In this document: positions 36,807-46,063 of the stretch, in pieces | Layout: each line of letters starts with the position of its first letter | Numbering within the stretch: position 1 is the stretch's first letter | From: Metallibacterium scheffleri | GTDB lineage: Bacteria; Pseudomonadota; Gammaproteobacteria; Xanthomonadales; Rhodanobacteraceae | NCBI RefSeq assembly: GCF_002077135.1 | Contig: NZ_LDOS01000001.1 | Location: forward strand, 1,114,340-1,178,339 | DNA: 64,000 bases | Direction: 5' to 3' | The notes under the pieces: model-generated | Told to the model about the DNA's origin: nothing | The model's input: the letters and a program-made list of their open reading frames with translations, nothing else | The model's database searches: none | Position numbers and translations under genes: made by a program

Positions 36807-37975
36807 GGGCCGTCGCCGCCATCCGCCGTGACGGCTTCGCTGGCGCTGGTGTCGGCACGGTCGCCGACCACGGCGCGTATCAATAACTCATTGCTTGAAC
36901 TTTGCGCCAGATTGGCGGTGACTTTATGCAAGACGCCGCTGCCTTCCAACGCGCGCACGATGGCGGGTGGATCGGGACGCGCGCTGCTCAGCGTGATTTC
37001 GATGTGCTGTGGATCCGGTGCGAACCACTGCACGATCGTCCAGCCAGTGCCGGGCAGATGCGCGCTGATGCCCGCGATCAGCGCGAGCTGCGAGGGTTTG
37101 TCGTGCAGCGCCATCAATTGCTCGGATGCGGCACGTGCAATCTCGGCGCGATTACGTGCCGCCAGTACGTCGCTGATCGCGTTGCGCTCGGTGACCAGTT
37201 GCCGTTGTACCCCATGTCGCGCCCACCACAAGTGCGCGATGCTACCCAACTGCATGGCGAACAGCAGCACCAGCAATGCAACCGCGGCAAGAATCGCCTC
37301 GCGTCGATAATGGCTCAGGGTCTGCCCCAACTGCGCCACCGAGGAAGTCTGCGACCACGCCTGTTCGGACATGGGCAAATCCAGCGGTTCAGGTACCGCA
37401 TCCGGATGCAGGCCGGCACTGCGGCAGAATGCTGCCCACTCGTTTGCGCCCGGCAACTGCGGCCACCAAGTGCTGGCGACGAGATTGCCGGCTTTCCAGC
37501 TACGCCCTTCGCAGCCCTCGTGATCGCTCAGCAGTTCAGTCCCGCTGCTGCGTGGCTCGCCACGCAGCACGGATTCCGGCAGGCATTGCAGGCGGCGCGC
37601 GTCCGACGCGAAATCGGTGCCAGCGCGCACCGCAGCGCGCGACCATATCCAGACTTGCGCAAAATCGCCCGCGTACGCGGCGTGCCACTCCGGATCATCG
37701 AACGGCGCCAGCTTGCGCACCTGGGTGGAGATGAAATCCCTGCGGCGCGCGACCGGCACCTGCGCGCACGCCAGATTCGCGTACAGGCACCACTCGCGCG
37801 CAAGTACCCACTCAGTTCCCCCGCGCCCCGGGCGCAGTGGAATCAGTTCCCGCTGGCTGCGGAAATAACGGGCCGGCAAGAAGCGCCGCACCACGGGCTC
37901 GAGCCACCGCGACAGTTGCTTGTAGCGGGCGGGCCAAGCGGAGGGCGTAGTCGATGCGCCAGGGGCTGCCGTCAT
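36803..37975 (-). CDS. gspL: type II secretion protein GspL
   Basis: 390 aa from ATG at 37975. The cytoplasmic actin-like domain (EWVLAREWCLYANLACAQVP, VARRRDFISTQVRKLAPFDD) binds GspE; one TM segment (AILAAVALLVLLFAMQLGSI, about residues 239-258) and a small periplasmic domain follow. The N-terminal 54 codons overlap the 3' end of gspK in another frame over 164 nt, unusually long for this operon. A later start is possible but would remove RFLPARYFRSQRELIPLRPG, which resembles the known XpsL N-terminus. Confidence 0.82.
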   Translation of the reverse strand: MTAAPGASTTPSAWPARYKQLSRWLEPVVRRFLPARYFRSQRELIPLRPGRGGTEWVLAREWCLYANLACAQVPVARRRDFISTQVRKLAPFDDPEWHAAYAGDFAQVWIWSRAAVRAGTDFASDARRLQCLPESVLRGEPRSSGTELLSDHEGCEGRSWKAGNLVASTWWPQLPGANEWAAFCRSAGLHPDAVPEPLDLPMSEQAWSQTSSVAQLGQTLSHYRREAILAAVALLVLLFAMQLGSIAHLWWARHGVQRQLVTERNAISDVLAARNRAEIARAASEQLMALHDKPSQLALIAGISAHLPGTGWTIVQWFAPDPQHIEITLSSARPDPPAIVRALEGSGVLHKVTANLAQSSSNELLIRAVVGDRADTSASEAVTADGGDGP

Positions 37976-38909
37976 TTTCGAAAGGGGTCAATGTGTAGTG
38001 GATCAGCCAACCGGCAGAACCTTCCCCCGGCCAGATCTCAAGCGTACCCGAATTGCCCGGATACAGGGACAGCAAGCCCGAGTCCGGCGGGATCGAGGGC
38101 AGTAGCGCCTGTGCTTCCGGGAAGCTGTTCAGTGGTGCCAGAGCGCGCATCGCCAGTACGCGTCTGGCCTGCTCAGGGGTCACCCCGGGCACGGCCTCGA
38201 GTACTTGCAGACTGGCCGTGTTGATGTTGATCGAGACATTGCGCGCCGCGGTCAGATTGCGCGTGATCGCGCTGTCGCTCCATGGCGCGAGGTATTTCCC
38301 CCAACTCATCACGCGCAGCAATTCATAAGGTGTCAACAACGGGCGGTCAGGCGGTGGCGGCAGCTTGCGCGCGGCATATTCAGGTGCCTCGGCACCATTG
38401 AGCAGCGGCAGATCATCGCTGTCCTGATAATCGCGCAAGCGATCCGTCAGCTTGCCGCGATCATCCAGAGGCACCTTCAATTCGCGCATCAGTCCCTGCA
38501 TCATCCCGGGAACCGCCCAGTTGGGCGAAAGCCTGCCGCGGTCATCCTGCAACGCAAAATCCGCCTGGCCCACGCCGCGATACAACGCGCCATCCATGCG
38601 CAATTCGTTGCCCACCAGAGCGAACGAGAACTCCGGCAGTCCCGGCTTGCCTTGCATGGCCTGGTCTTGCGCATTGAGCACCATGGCGTTGTTCACCGTC
38701 AGGCCGCCAAAGGTCATGCGTTGCGTGGCCAGCATGAACAGCACGGTCTGTTGGGTCGAGTAAGCATCGATCGTGCCCAGCAGTTGCGCCCGCTGGTGGA
38801 TGGCGGCCTCGCGCAGGCGCGCCACGGTGGTCGCGGTGGCGCCGGCCAGCAAAGTCAGCACCACGAGGGCGCCCAGCACCATCAGCAGCGCGAATCCGGT
38901 GTTGCGCAT
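37812..38909 (-). CDS. gspK: type II secretion minor pseudopilin GspK
   Basis: 365 aa from ATG at 38909. The pseudopilin leader MRNTG precedes FALLMVLGALVVLTLLAGAT; as usual for GspK, the mature residue 5 Glu is absent. The large globular domain includes DRLRDYQDSDDLPLLNGAEA (GspK calcium/alpha domain region) and VSININTASLQVLEAVPGVT. It caps the pseudopilus tip with GspI and GspJ. Its last 54 codons overlap gspL. Confidence 0.88.
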   Translation of the reverse strand: MRNTGFALLMVLGALVVLTLLAGATATTVARLREAAIHQRAQLLGTIDAYSTQQTVLFMLATQRMTFGGLTVNNAMVLNAQDQAMQGKPGLPEFSFALVGNELRMDGALYRGVGQADFALQDDRGRLSPNWAVPGMMQGLMRELKVPLDDRGKLTDRLRDYQDSDDLPLLNGAEAPEYAARKLPPPPDRPLLTPYELLRVMSWGKYLAPWSDSAITRNLTAARNVSININTASLQVLEAVPGVTPEQARRVLAMRALAPLNSFPEAQALLPSIPPDSGLLSLYPGNSGTLEIWPGEGSAGWLIHYTLTPFENDGSPWRIDYALRLARPLQATVAVARARGAALLAGPLFPQPAGTDSTAPGARGN

Positions 38910-38929
38910 GCTGCGGGAGACGAGATGCC

Positions 38930-39511
38930 TCACAGGTCGCCCTCGGTGTCGAACGCGCCCTGATCGGTCAGTGGTTTTTTCTGCCCGATGATTGCGACAA
39001 CAAACAACGGCGCTGCATGGCCACGGGCCTCCAGCGCGATGGCTGCGGGCAGATCGGGGAACTCTCCAAGGCGCGGCGGCCAGTGCGAATGCACGGCGCC
39101 TTTTGCATCCAGATACGCGAAGCGCAGATCCCGCGCTGGCGCTGGCAGCACCAGCGCGGGGCCATTCCACTCGCGATAGTCGATGGCAGGCGCGCCATTC
39201 TGTCCCAGTTGCCAGTGCACCGGTACCGGTATGCCTGCTGCTTGCAGCATGGCATTCGCGGTGGTGCCACTCCAGCCGGATGCGTTGCCCTTGAACGGTT
39301 TCTTGTCCACCGCCAGCAGGCTGGCCACGCTGTCACGCATCCATGCCAGCGTCAGTTGATTGCGGTCCACCGTGGCGCCGGTCGCGGCCACGCGCTCGCG
39401 CGCCAGACTGAACACGCGCAGGCTCTGGAACACGATCGTCACCACCATCATGGAAATGGCCAATGCCACGATGGTTTCAAGCAGCGTGAAGCCGTGCGTG
39501 TGGCGCTTCAT
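38930..39511 (-). CDS. gspJ: type II secretion minor pseudopilin GspJ
   Basis: 193 aa from ATG at 39511. The prepilin motif MKRHTHG/FTLLETIVALAISMMVV contains Glu5; the remainder is a beta-rich globular domain (FAYLDAKGAVHSHWPPRLGE, ALEARGHAAPLFVVAIIG). Its start overlaps the gspI stop by 4 nt. The frame extends far upstream only as an antisense-free artefact of high GC; the leader motif fixes the start. Confidence 0.88.
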   Translation of the reverse strand: MKRHTHGFTLLETIVALAISMMVVTIVFQSLRVFSLARERVAATGATVDRNQLTLAWMRDSVASLLAVDKKPFKGNASGWSGTTANAMLQAAGIPVPVHWQLGQNGAPAIDYREWNGPALVLPAPARDLRFAYLDAKGAVHSHWPPRLGEFPDLPAAIALEARGHAAPLFVVAIIGQKKPLTDQGAFDTEGDL

Positions 39512-39924
39512 GGCGTATCGGTTACCGCGCGCACTTGCTTGTAACCGGTCTGCCGCACCTGAAAGCGCAGCGCCTCCTGATCGCGCAGTCGCACCTCGAC
39601 ATCCAGCACATACAGGCGCAGGTTGTAGGCACTGGGACTGCCGATCTGGCTTTTGCCTTCCACTTCGGGCGTGATCGCCTGCGCGCGCCAATGCACGCGC
39701 AAGTCGCCCACGCTGCGTGTTCCGCGCGGGTCTTGCATCGGATTGACTTCGCGCAGCACGCCCAACGCGTCGCGCACCAGTTGCTCGCGCCGCGCCAGCG
39801 AAGCGACGCGGTCGATGGTCAACATGTTGCTGGCCTGCCATGCGTACAAAGTGCTCGCCACCAGGGCGAAGATCACCATGGCCACGATCGCTTCCAGCAA
39901 GGTGAAGCCGCGCGCGCGCTTCAT
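39508..39924 (-). CDS. gspI: type II secretion minor pseudopilin GspI
   Basis: 138 aa from ATG at 39924. Leader MKRARG/FTLLEAIVAMVIFALVAS with Glu5; the globular part contains VGDLRVHWRAQAITPEVEGK and LYVLDVEVRLRDQEALRFQV. It nucleates the pseudopilus tip with GspJ and GspK. It overlaps both neighbours by 4 nt (ATGA junctions). Confidence 0.88.
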   Translation of the reverse strand: MKRARGFTLLEAIVAMVIFALVASTLYAWQASNMLTIDRVASLARREQLVRDALGVLREVNPMQDPRGTRSVGDLRVHWRAQAITPEVEGKSQIGSPSAYNLRLYVLDVEVRLRDQEALRFQVRQTGYKQVRAVTDTP

Positions 39925-40358
39925 CGGGTGGCCGCGTTGTCGTCCAGCACGGTGGCGCAATACGGCGCATCGACGCTGGCGCCCCACTGGCGCGTGCCGT
40001 CACCCAGCACGAAATGCGTCGAACTGCATGCGCCGTTGGCGAGAATGCGCAGCGGTGGATCGAATTGCACGCTCCAGCCCGAAGGCAAGCGCAGCCGAGG
40101 CGGTGCCTGTGGCGCCGAGCTCGCGGCCGCCGGCAATGCGTCGACGATGAAGCCGCGTCCCGCCTCGCGCGCCAGGATCGGCAAATGCTGGATTTCGCCA
40201 AGGATCGTGTCGCGGTGCACGTTGGCGCGCCAGGTGCCGATGAAGCTGAACATCCAGGTCCCAGCCAGACCCAGCGCCAGGCCCATGATGACCAGCACCA
40301 CGATCATCTCCAGCAGCGTGTAGCCACCAGGCAATGCGCGCGTGCGCCGAGGTTTCAT
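39921..40358 (-). CDS. gspH: type II secretion minor pseudopilin GspH
   Basis: 145 aa from ATG at 40358. Leader MKPRRTRALPGG/YTLLEMIVVLVIMGLALG with Glu5 (Tyr instead of Phe at +1). The following GRGFIVDALPAAASSAPQAP and LPSGWSVQFDPPLRILANGA are beta-rich, as in GspH, which joins the pseudopilus shaft to the tip. It lies 16 nt after gspG and overlaps gspI by 4 nt. Confidence 0.85.
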   Translation of the reverse strand: MKPRRTRALPGGYTLLEMIVVLVIMGLALGLAGTWMFSFIGTWRANVHRDTILGEIQHLPILAREAGRGFIVDALPAAASSAPQAPPRLRLPSGWSVQFDPPLRILANGACSSTHFVLGDGTRQWGASVDAPYCATVLDDNAATR

Positions 40359-40374
40359 GCGGCGGCCACGGGCT

Positions 40375-40824
40375 TCAGGGCAGCTCGGTGCCGGTCTGGT
40401 CGGCGGGCAGGTAGCCGATCGCATCGCCTGCGCCCGGCTTGCCCTGCGGACCCAGCGAGTACAGCGTGATTTTTTGCTCGCGGCTGGGCTGATCGGCATA
40501 GACATACGGATGGCCCCAGGGGTCCATCGGCACCGGCCCGTCGAGGTAGGGGCCATGCCACAGCGTGGCGATGGTCGGGTCGCTGGGCTTGTGCCGCAGC
40601 AGTTCCAGGCCTTCCTGCGTGGTCGGAAAACGGCCGATGTCCAGACGCATGGTTTCCAGCGCGCCGCGCAGCATCTTCACCTGCGTTTCCGCGGTCTGCA
40701 CCTTGGCGCGATCGGCCTGATGGAACAGGCGTGGTCCGACCAGGCCCATCAGCAGGCCGATGATGACCAGCACCACGATCATTTCCAGCAAGGTGAAACC
40801 TGCCTGCCTGTGCTGTGCGTACAT
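40375..40824 (-). CDS. gspG: type II secretion major pseudopilin GspG
   Basis: 149 aa from ATG at 40824 (MYAQHRQAG), 9 nt after a TGAGG site that lies across the gspF stop; a Met five codons upstream is the alternative. Cleavage precedes FTLLEMIVVLVIIGLLMGLV with Glu5. The GspG calcium/loop region is seen in PMDPWGHPYVYADQPSREQK and SLGPQGKPGAGDAIG. It polymerises into the pseudopilus that pushes substrates through GspD. Confidence 0.93.
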   Translation of the reverse strand: MYAQHRQAGFTLLEMIVVLVIIGLLMGLVGPRLFHQADRAKVQTAETQVKMLRGALETMRLDIGRFPTTQEGLELLRHKPSDPTIATLWHGPYLDGPVPMDPWGHPYVYADQPSREQKITLYSLGPQGKPGAGDAIGYLPADQTGTELP

Positions 40825-40839
40825 GTGTTGTCGCCTCAT

Positions 40840-42045
40840 TCAAACCGCCAGATTGTACGAACTCGTAATGGCCAGCATCACGCCCATGATGATCACCGCG
40901 ACCATGATGCCGATGACCAGAATCGAAATCGGCTCGATCAGCGCCAGCACCTGCTTCATGCGCTGCTTGCCGGCTTCGTCGTAAAGCTGCGCCAGCGACC
41001 CCAGCATTTCCGGCAACTGCCCCGAGCGCTCGCCCACGCGCACCAGGTTGTAGCCGGTGCCGGTCAGCGCCTGCTGATCCTCCAGTGCCTGCGACAGCGC
41101 GGTGCCGCCGCGCACCGCGCGCGTCACTTCGCCCATGCGCACGCGCTGACGCGTCAGTTGCAGGCCGTCGCGCGCCAGTTCCAGTGCCTGCAGCAACGGC
41201 ACGCGTGCCTGCAGCAGCGTGCCCATCATCTTCGCCCAGCGCCCGGTTTCGGCCTGCACCAGCCACGGTCCCAGCACCGGCCAGCCGCTCAGGCGGTCCA
41301 CCAGGCGGTTGCGCACGCTGCGCTCGCGCAGCGCCACCACTAGCGCGATCAGCCCGACGATCAATGCCGGCGTCAGCCAGAACGCATTGGCATTCACCCA
41401 GGTACCGCCGGCCAGCACCGCCCAGCCCAGCCACGGCAGTTGCGACGACTTGTGCAGCAGCATCGAGAACTTGGGCACCACGAACGCGAACATCACCAGC
41501 ACCGCGCCGACGCCGGCCAGCACCAGAATCGTCGGATAGATCAGCGCATTGCGCATCTCGCTGTGCAGGCGATGCTCGTATTCCATCTGCGCCACGCCAC
41601 CGGACAGCGCCTCGCCCATGCGTCCGGTCAACTCGCCGGCGCGCACCAATTGCTGGATATACAGCGGCAGCTCCAGCCCGCTGCTGCCCAGCACGTCGGC
41701 AAAGCTCTGGCCGCGGCGCAAGCCTTGCGCCATGCCGGCGAACGCTGCGGTGACCTGCGGATGGTGCGAGGACTGTCCTTGCGCCGCCACCGCATCCACC
41801 AGCGGTACGCCGGCCTTGAGCATGGTGCACAACTCGTACAACGGCACGCTCAGTTCCGGCACGCTGGGCTTGCGCTGCCGCCACGTCGCCAGCGCGCCGC
41901 GCGTGGCCACGTGCGCGGCGACCTTCAGCGGGGTCAGGCCGCTGCGCTCCAGCGCGCGCATGGCGGCGCGTTCGTCGTCGGCGTTGAGCATGCCATTCAT
42001 CACCACGCCATCGGTATTCAACGCTTCGTAACGGAAACTCGGCAT
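40840..42045 (-). CDS. gspF: type II secretion inner-membrane platform protein GspF
   Basis: 401 aa, normal length. Two T2SSF domains: an N-terminal cytoplasmic bundle (VPLYELCTMLKAGVPLVDAV), TM (YPTILVLAGVGAVLVMFAFV), and the second copy (RWAKMMGTLLQARVPLLQAL) with a last TM segment IEPISILVIGIMVAVIIMGV. It is the core of the assembly platform coupled to the GspE ATPase. Starts 7 nt after gspE. Confidence 0.95.
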   Translation of the reverse strand: MPSFRYEALNTDGVVMNGMLNADDERAAMRALERSGLTPLKVAAHVATRGALATWRQRKPSVPELSVPLYELCTMLKAGVPLVDAVAAQGQSSHHPQVTAAFAGMAQGLRRGQSFADVLGSSGLELPLYIQQLVRAGELTGRMGEALSGGVAQMEYEHRLHSEMRNALIYPTILVLAGVGAVLVMFAFVVPKFSMLLHKSSQLPWLGWAVLAGGTWVNANAFWLTPALIVGLIALVVALRERSVRNRLVDRLSGWPVLGPWLVQAETGRWAKMMGTLLQARVPLLQALELARDGLQLTRQRVRMGEVTRAVRGGTALSQALEDQQALTGTGYNLVRVGERSGQLPEMLGSLAQLYDEAGKQRMKQVLALIEPISILVIGIMVAVIIMGVMLAITSSYNLAV

Positions 42046-42052
42046 CGCATCC

Positions 42053-43732
42053 TCAGGCGCTGGTCACGCGCAATACTTCATCGACACTCGTGGCGCCCTG
42101 CCAGGCTTTCAGCAAGCCGTCCTCGCGCAGCATGCGCCAACCCTCGCGGCGCGCCTGCGCGATCATGTCGGTGGTGGTCGCACCGTCGGTGATCATGGCG
42201 CGCAGCGTGGCGGAGACCGGCACCATCTCGTAGATGCCCAGCCGCCCGCGATAGCCGGTGTGCATGCATTGCGCGCAGCCCACCGCCTCGTGCCAGTTGG
42301 GCGCGACATCGCCCAGCACCACGCGCGCCAGCTCGGCGACATGCGCATCCAGCCCCGCCGGCGCCGGCGCCGCGCGCGCGCAGTGCGGGCACAAGCGCCG
42401 CACCAGACGTTGCGCCTGTACCGCCTTGATCGGCGTGGCCACCAGAAACGGCTCGACGCCCATGTCGATCAGGCGCGTGAACGCGCTGATCGAATCGTTG
42501 GTATGCACCGTGGACAACACCAGATGCCCGGTCAGCGCGGCCTGGATGGCGATCTCCGCGGTTTCCAGATCGCGGATCTCGCCGATCATCACCACGTCAG
42601 GGTCCTGGCGCAGGATCGAGCGCAACGCATTGGCAAAACTCAAGCCGATGGCTGCGTGCGTCTGCACCTGGGTCACGCCATGCAACTGGAACTCCACCGG
42701 ATCCTCGACGGTGATGATTTTCTTCTTGCCGTCGTTCGACGCGGCCAGCGCCGAATACAGCGTGGTCGATTTGCCCGAGCCGGTCGGTCCGGTCACCAGG
42801 ATGATGCCGTGCGCCTCGCGCGTCCATTCGCGCATCAATTGCAGGTGATCCGGCAGCATGCCCAGCCGTTCCAGGCTCAGGTCCGCGCGTTGCTTGGGCA
42901 GCAGGCGCATCACGATCGATTCGCCATGCACGCCGGGCAGCGCGCTGACGCGCGTATCCATGTCCTGGCCGCTGACGCGCAGGCTCAGGCGCCCATCCTG
43001 CGGCAGGCGCCGCTCGGCGATATCCATGCCCGAGATCAGCTTCAGCCGCGACGACACCGCGTTATAGCGCTCGCGCGGCAGGCTCAGCCGCGGATACAGC
43101 ACGCCGTCGATGCGAAAGCGCACCGTGAACTGGTTTTCCTCCGGCTCGAAATGCAAATCCGAGGCGCGCTGTTCCACCGCCTGCGCCAGCATGTTGTTGA
43201 CCAGCTCCACCACCGGCGCTTCCTCGGCCAGTTCGCGCAGGTGCGCCACATCGTCGCCGCTCGCGCCCACGCGCAGCGATGCGTGCATGCGTGACAGCGC
43301 CTCCAGCGTGCGCTCCAGATCCTGCGTGCGCACCAGGCACATGCGCAGCGCGCGCCCGCCCAGCACCGCGCGCAGCAGCTCGCCCAGGCTGGGTGCCAGT
43401 GGATCGCGGGCCGCGCACCACCAGCCGCTGTCCTCGGTCTGCCAGATCAACACCTGCTGATCGAGCATCCAGTCCGCGCTCACCTGCAATTGCGCCGCGC
43501 TATCGCGCAGCAACGCCTCGTCGGGCATGGGCGCGTCGCGGCCCAGCAGTGGCAGATCGAGTTGCGCGGCCAGCACCTCCAGCAGGCTGTCCTCGCTGAT
43601 CGCGCCCACGCGCATCAGCAACGCGCCCAGGCGTCCGCCCAGCCGCGCCTGCAGCTCCAGCGCGTGCTGCACATCGGCGGCGCTCACCAGGCCGCGTTCC
43701 TGCAACATCTCGCCGAGCAGTTGCGTGGTCAT
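42053..43732 (-). CDS. gspE: type II secretion ATPase GspE (XpsE)
   Basis: 559 aa from ATG at 43732 (MTTQLLGEMLQERGL). N-terminal GspL-binding domain, then the hexameric ATPase: Walker A ILVTGPTGSGKSTTLYSA (about residues 314-331), Asp box, Walker B PDVVMIGEIRDLETAEIA and His box LVLSTVHTNDSISAFTRLID. The zinc-binding tetracysteine is present (CPHC near residue 448 and CAQC further on). It powers pseudopilus assembly. First gene of the minus-strand operon; promoter not identified in the 43733-44266 gap. Confidence 0.96.
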   Translation of the reverse strand: MTTQLLGEMLQERGLVSAADVQHALELQARLGGRLGALLMRVGAISEDSLLEVLAAQLDLPLLGRDAPMPDEALLRDSAAQLQVSADWMLDQQVLIWQTEDSGWWCAARDPLAPSLGELLRAVLGGRALRMCLVRTQDLERTLEALSRMHASLRVGASGDDVAHLRELAEEAPVVELVNNMLAQAVEQRASDLHFEPEENQFTVRFRIDGVLYPRLSLPRERYNAVSSRLKLISGMDIAERRLPQDGRLSLRVSGQDMDTRVSALPGVHGESIVMRLLPKQRADLSLERLGMLPDHLQLMREWTREAHGIILVTGPTGSGKSTTLYSALAASNDGKKKIITVEDPVEFQLHGVTQVQTHAAIGLSFANALRSILRQDPDVVMIGEIRDLETAEIAIQAALTGHLVLSTVHTNDSISAFTRLIDMGVEPFLVATPIKAVQAQRLVRRLCPHCARAAPAPAGLDAHVAELARVVLGDVAPNWHEAVGCAQCMHTGYRGRLGIYEMVPVSATLRAMITDGATTTDMIAQARREGWRMLREDGLLKAWQGATSVDEVLRVTSA

Positions 43733-44266
43733 GGCTGCGGCATCAGCGCCACGCCGCGGTGGCGCAGGCATGCGCGGCGCCTACAGTCACATAGCGAGCG
43801 CGGACGGGTTAGGGAGCAAGCGGGGTCGCGGCGCATGGTCACGGCACAGGCAGAACAGCCACGGACTATATAGCCCCCGGACACGTGTCGAAAGGCCGCT
43901 GCGTCTGGCGCGCTTGCGCAGCCGGTGCGGGCGTGACCGACGCGCCGCCCCGTGGTTTGATCGACAGCCTGCCGCTCCAGCACGCATTCGGCCTGCTCCG
44001 CAGCGCACAGCAGTGCACGGAAACGTTGCACAGGTCTCGTTTGCGCGCAGTGAAGGGATTGACCGCGCTATCAACGCCCGCTATGTTCCATGCCCGTAGC
44101 ATGTGGTCCAGATGGGTGGGGGTCTGAATTGTCATGTCGGAGCCTTATGCATCGCTGAATTATGGACGCCGGTCGCCGCAGCCAATCTGGTACCGGTTTG
44201 GTCGCAGCGTTCGGTTTCAGGCTACGCCTCGAAGTTCATCCAAACCTAGCTAGGAGTTCCAACAAC
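43733..44266. other. divergent intergenic region between gspE and the exported-protein gene
   Basis: About 530 nt with no supported gene; short frames here lack ribosome sites and family features. It must carry the gsp operon promoter and that of the 44267 gene. The latter has a CTAGGAG ribosome site (44249-44255). No convincing promoter consensus was found. Confidence 0.5.
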
Positions 44267-45801
44267 ATGTCGAACATCCGCAAGTCCTCACTCGCGCTGG
44301 CCATTGTTGCCGGGCTGGCGCTGTCAGCCGCGGCCACGGCAGCCACTGTGACCTTCACTCCCGCGACCGCCCTGCCCGAAGGCGTGGCTTATTTTGATGT
44401 CGCCAGTAACACCACGAACGTGGGCATTGTGCCCACCACATGAGTGTCAACGTGTTGTCCAGCGACAACATCGTCGGCCGCACCACCGGTTTCGCCATCC
44501 GCGTCACCCTCAACAATGGCGCGCTGTTCAACAACTTTGTCGCCACCGCCGGCCCTGCGCTGGCGCCCTTGGGTTGGACGGTGACGGTGGTTGGCGGTTA
44601 TGTGGGCACCAACACCGCGATCATCAACTTCAACCCGCCCAGCACCAATCCGGTTCCGGGCATCGTGCCGGGTGACATCGTGGACATCACCGGTGCCAAT
44701 GCCGAGCTCAGTCCGACCACGGGCAACATCCTCAGCAATCTCGCGGCGCTGCAGACCTCGGGGCAGACGGTGAATGCCTCGGTGCAGTTCTACGATCCGG
44801 TCAGCACCAACTCGATCCTCAACACGATCACCCAGCCACTGCTGGTCTCGGGCAACCCGGTGGTCGCGTCGTGCAGCAACACGCAGAACTTCCCGAACGA
44901 GAAGATCGACGTCGGCTTCGGCAACGGACAAGCCAGTCAGACGTATTTCTCGACGACCGGCGCTATCGGTCTGGTGGATTCTGGCATCTTCGAAGCTGGC
45001 TCAGTCGACATCAGTCCCTCGACCGCGGCCAATTTCAGCTATTTCACCTTCAACACGACGTCTGATGCGTTCAGCACCGTGGCCAGCGGCAATTTTGGCG
45101 CCTTCGCTCAGGCCGGCGCCAGTGTGTTCCTGTCAACGAGCCCGATGTGCAGTTCGGCTGCTGTGACTGGCACGCTCAACGCCGCCGCCAATCAGGCCAC
45201 GTTCGCCTACAACCTGAGCGACATTGGCGGTAGCACATCTGGCGGCACAGCTTATGTGTGCTTCCAGGTGCCGAGTGGCAATACCACGCCGATCGCCGCG
45301 ACCGCGGTGAGCGTGAGCACCAGCTTCACCCGCAACAGCCTGACCGTGCCGGGCACCACCTGCGCGCTGGCGCCGATGATGTACAACGGTCCTGTGGTGC
45401 ATGTGTACACCTTCAATCCGGCGGGCAACACGACCCAGGATAGCTTCCTGCGCGTCAGCGATACCGGTCCGAGCGGCGGCCAGGTGTTCATCACTGGCGT
45501 CGACGACGCGGGTCACCCGGGCGCGGGCACGGTCAGCTTCTCGCTGGCTGCGGGCCAGAGCGTGCAGATCGAGTCGTCCTGCCTGACCAACGGTACCAAC
45601 TGCCCGGCGGGTGTGCCCATCACCGGCGCACTGGGCACCGGCACGGGCAAGTGGCGTTTGACCGTCACCTCGTACTTCCCCAACCTGGTGGTCACCAGCC
45701 TGAACCGCAACAACAACACTGGCACCCTGACCAACATGACGAACTACGACGTGCAGGGCAAGCAGGCAACCTGGAGCTACTACGGCGACAACGGCAACTG
45801 A
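44267..45801 (+). pseudogene. exported repeat-copy protein, copy 1, frameshifted after the signal peptide
   Basis: MSNIRKSSLALAIVAGLALS is a clear Sec signal peptide, but the frame ends after 58 codons at TGA 44441. The rest, from SVNVLSSDNIVGRTTGFAIR to the C-terminus at 45801, continues in another frame whose ATG (44440) overlaps that stop as ATGA. In copy 2 (46064) the two parts are one frame (GILPMLSVNVL), so a one-base indel near 44437 is inferred. The mature part is Asn/Thr/Gly-rich and beta-rich, with a C-terminal domain DSFLRVSDTGPSGGQVFITG and TGKWRLTVTSYFPNLVVTSL. Family not recognised. Re-initiation at the ATGA would give a protein without a signal peptide. Confidence 0.75.
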
Positions 45802-45828
45802 TCTGCGGATCAACGCTGGATGCATCCA

Positions 45829-45855
45829 CGGGCGGCCTTCGGGCCGCCCGTTTTT
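45829..45855 (+). terminator. rho-independent terminator of copy 1
   Basis: CGGGCGGCC (45829-45837), loop TTCG, GGCCGCCCG (45842-45850), then TTTTT. Perfect 9-bp stem; nearly identical to the terminator behind copy 2. Confidence 0.95.
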
Positions 45856-46063
45856 GTTGGCGCATCACGACTTGCAACCACCTCTTTCACAAGCTTGCAT
45901 GGCGCGTGGTACGCGCACGACGCAACGGCAACGATTGCAAGCGCCGGACGCATGCATGCCCATGCCGTAATCATTTGTATGCGCGCAGATGGACTACCTT
46001 GCAATTGTTGCTCTAGACTTGTCATCACCAGTCAAGCTGCTTGGCCGTAGGAGGGGAAATTTC

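Noticed and set aside
43866..44135. Small minus-strand frame upstream of gspE
   Set aside because: Cys/Arg-rich, without ribosome site or similarity to any family I know.
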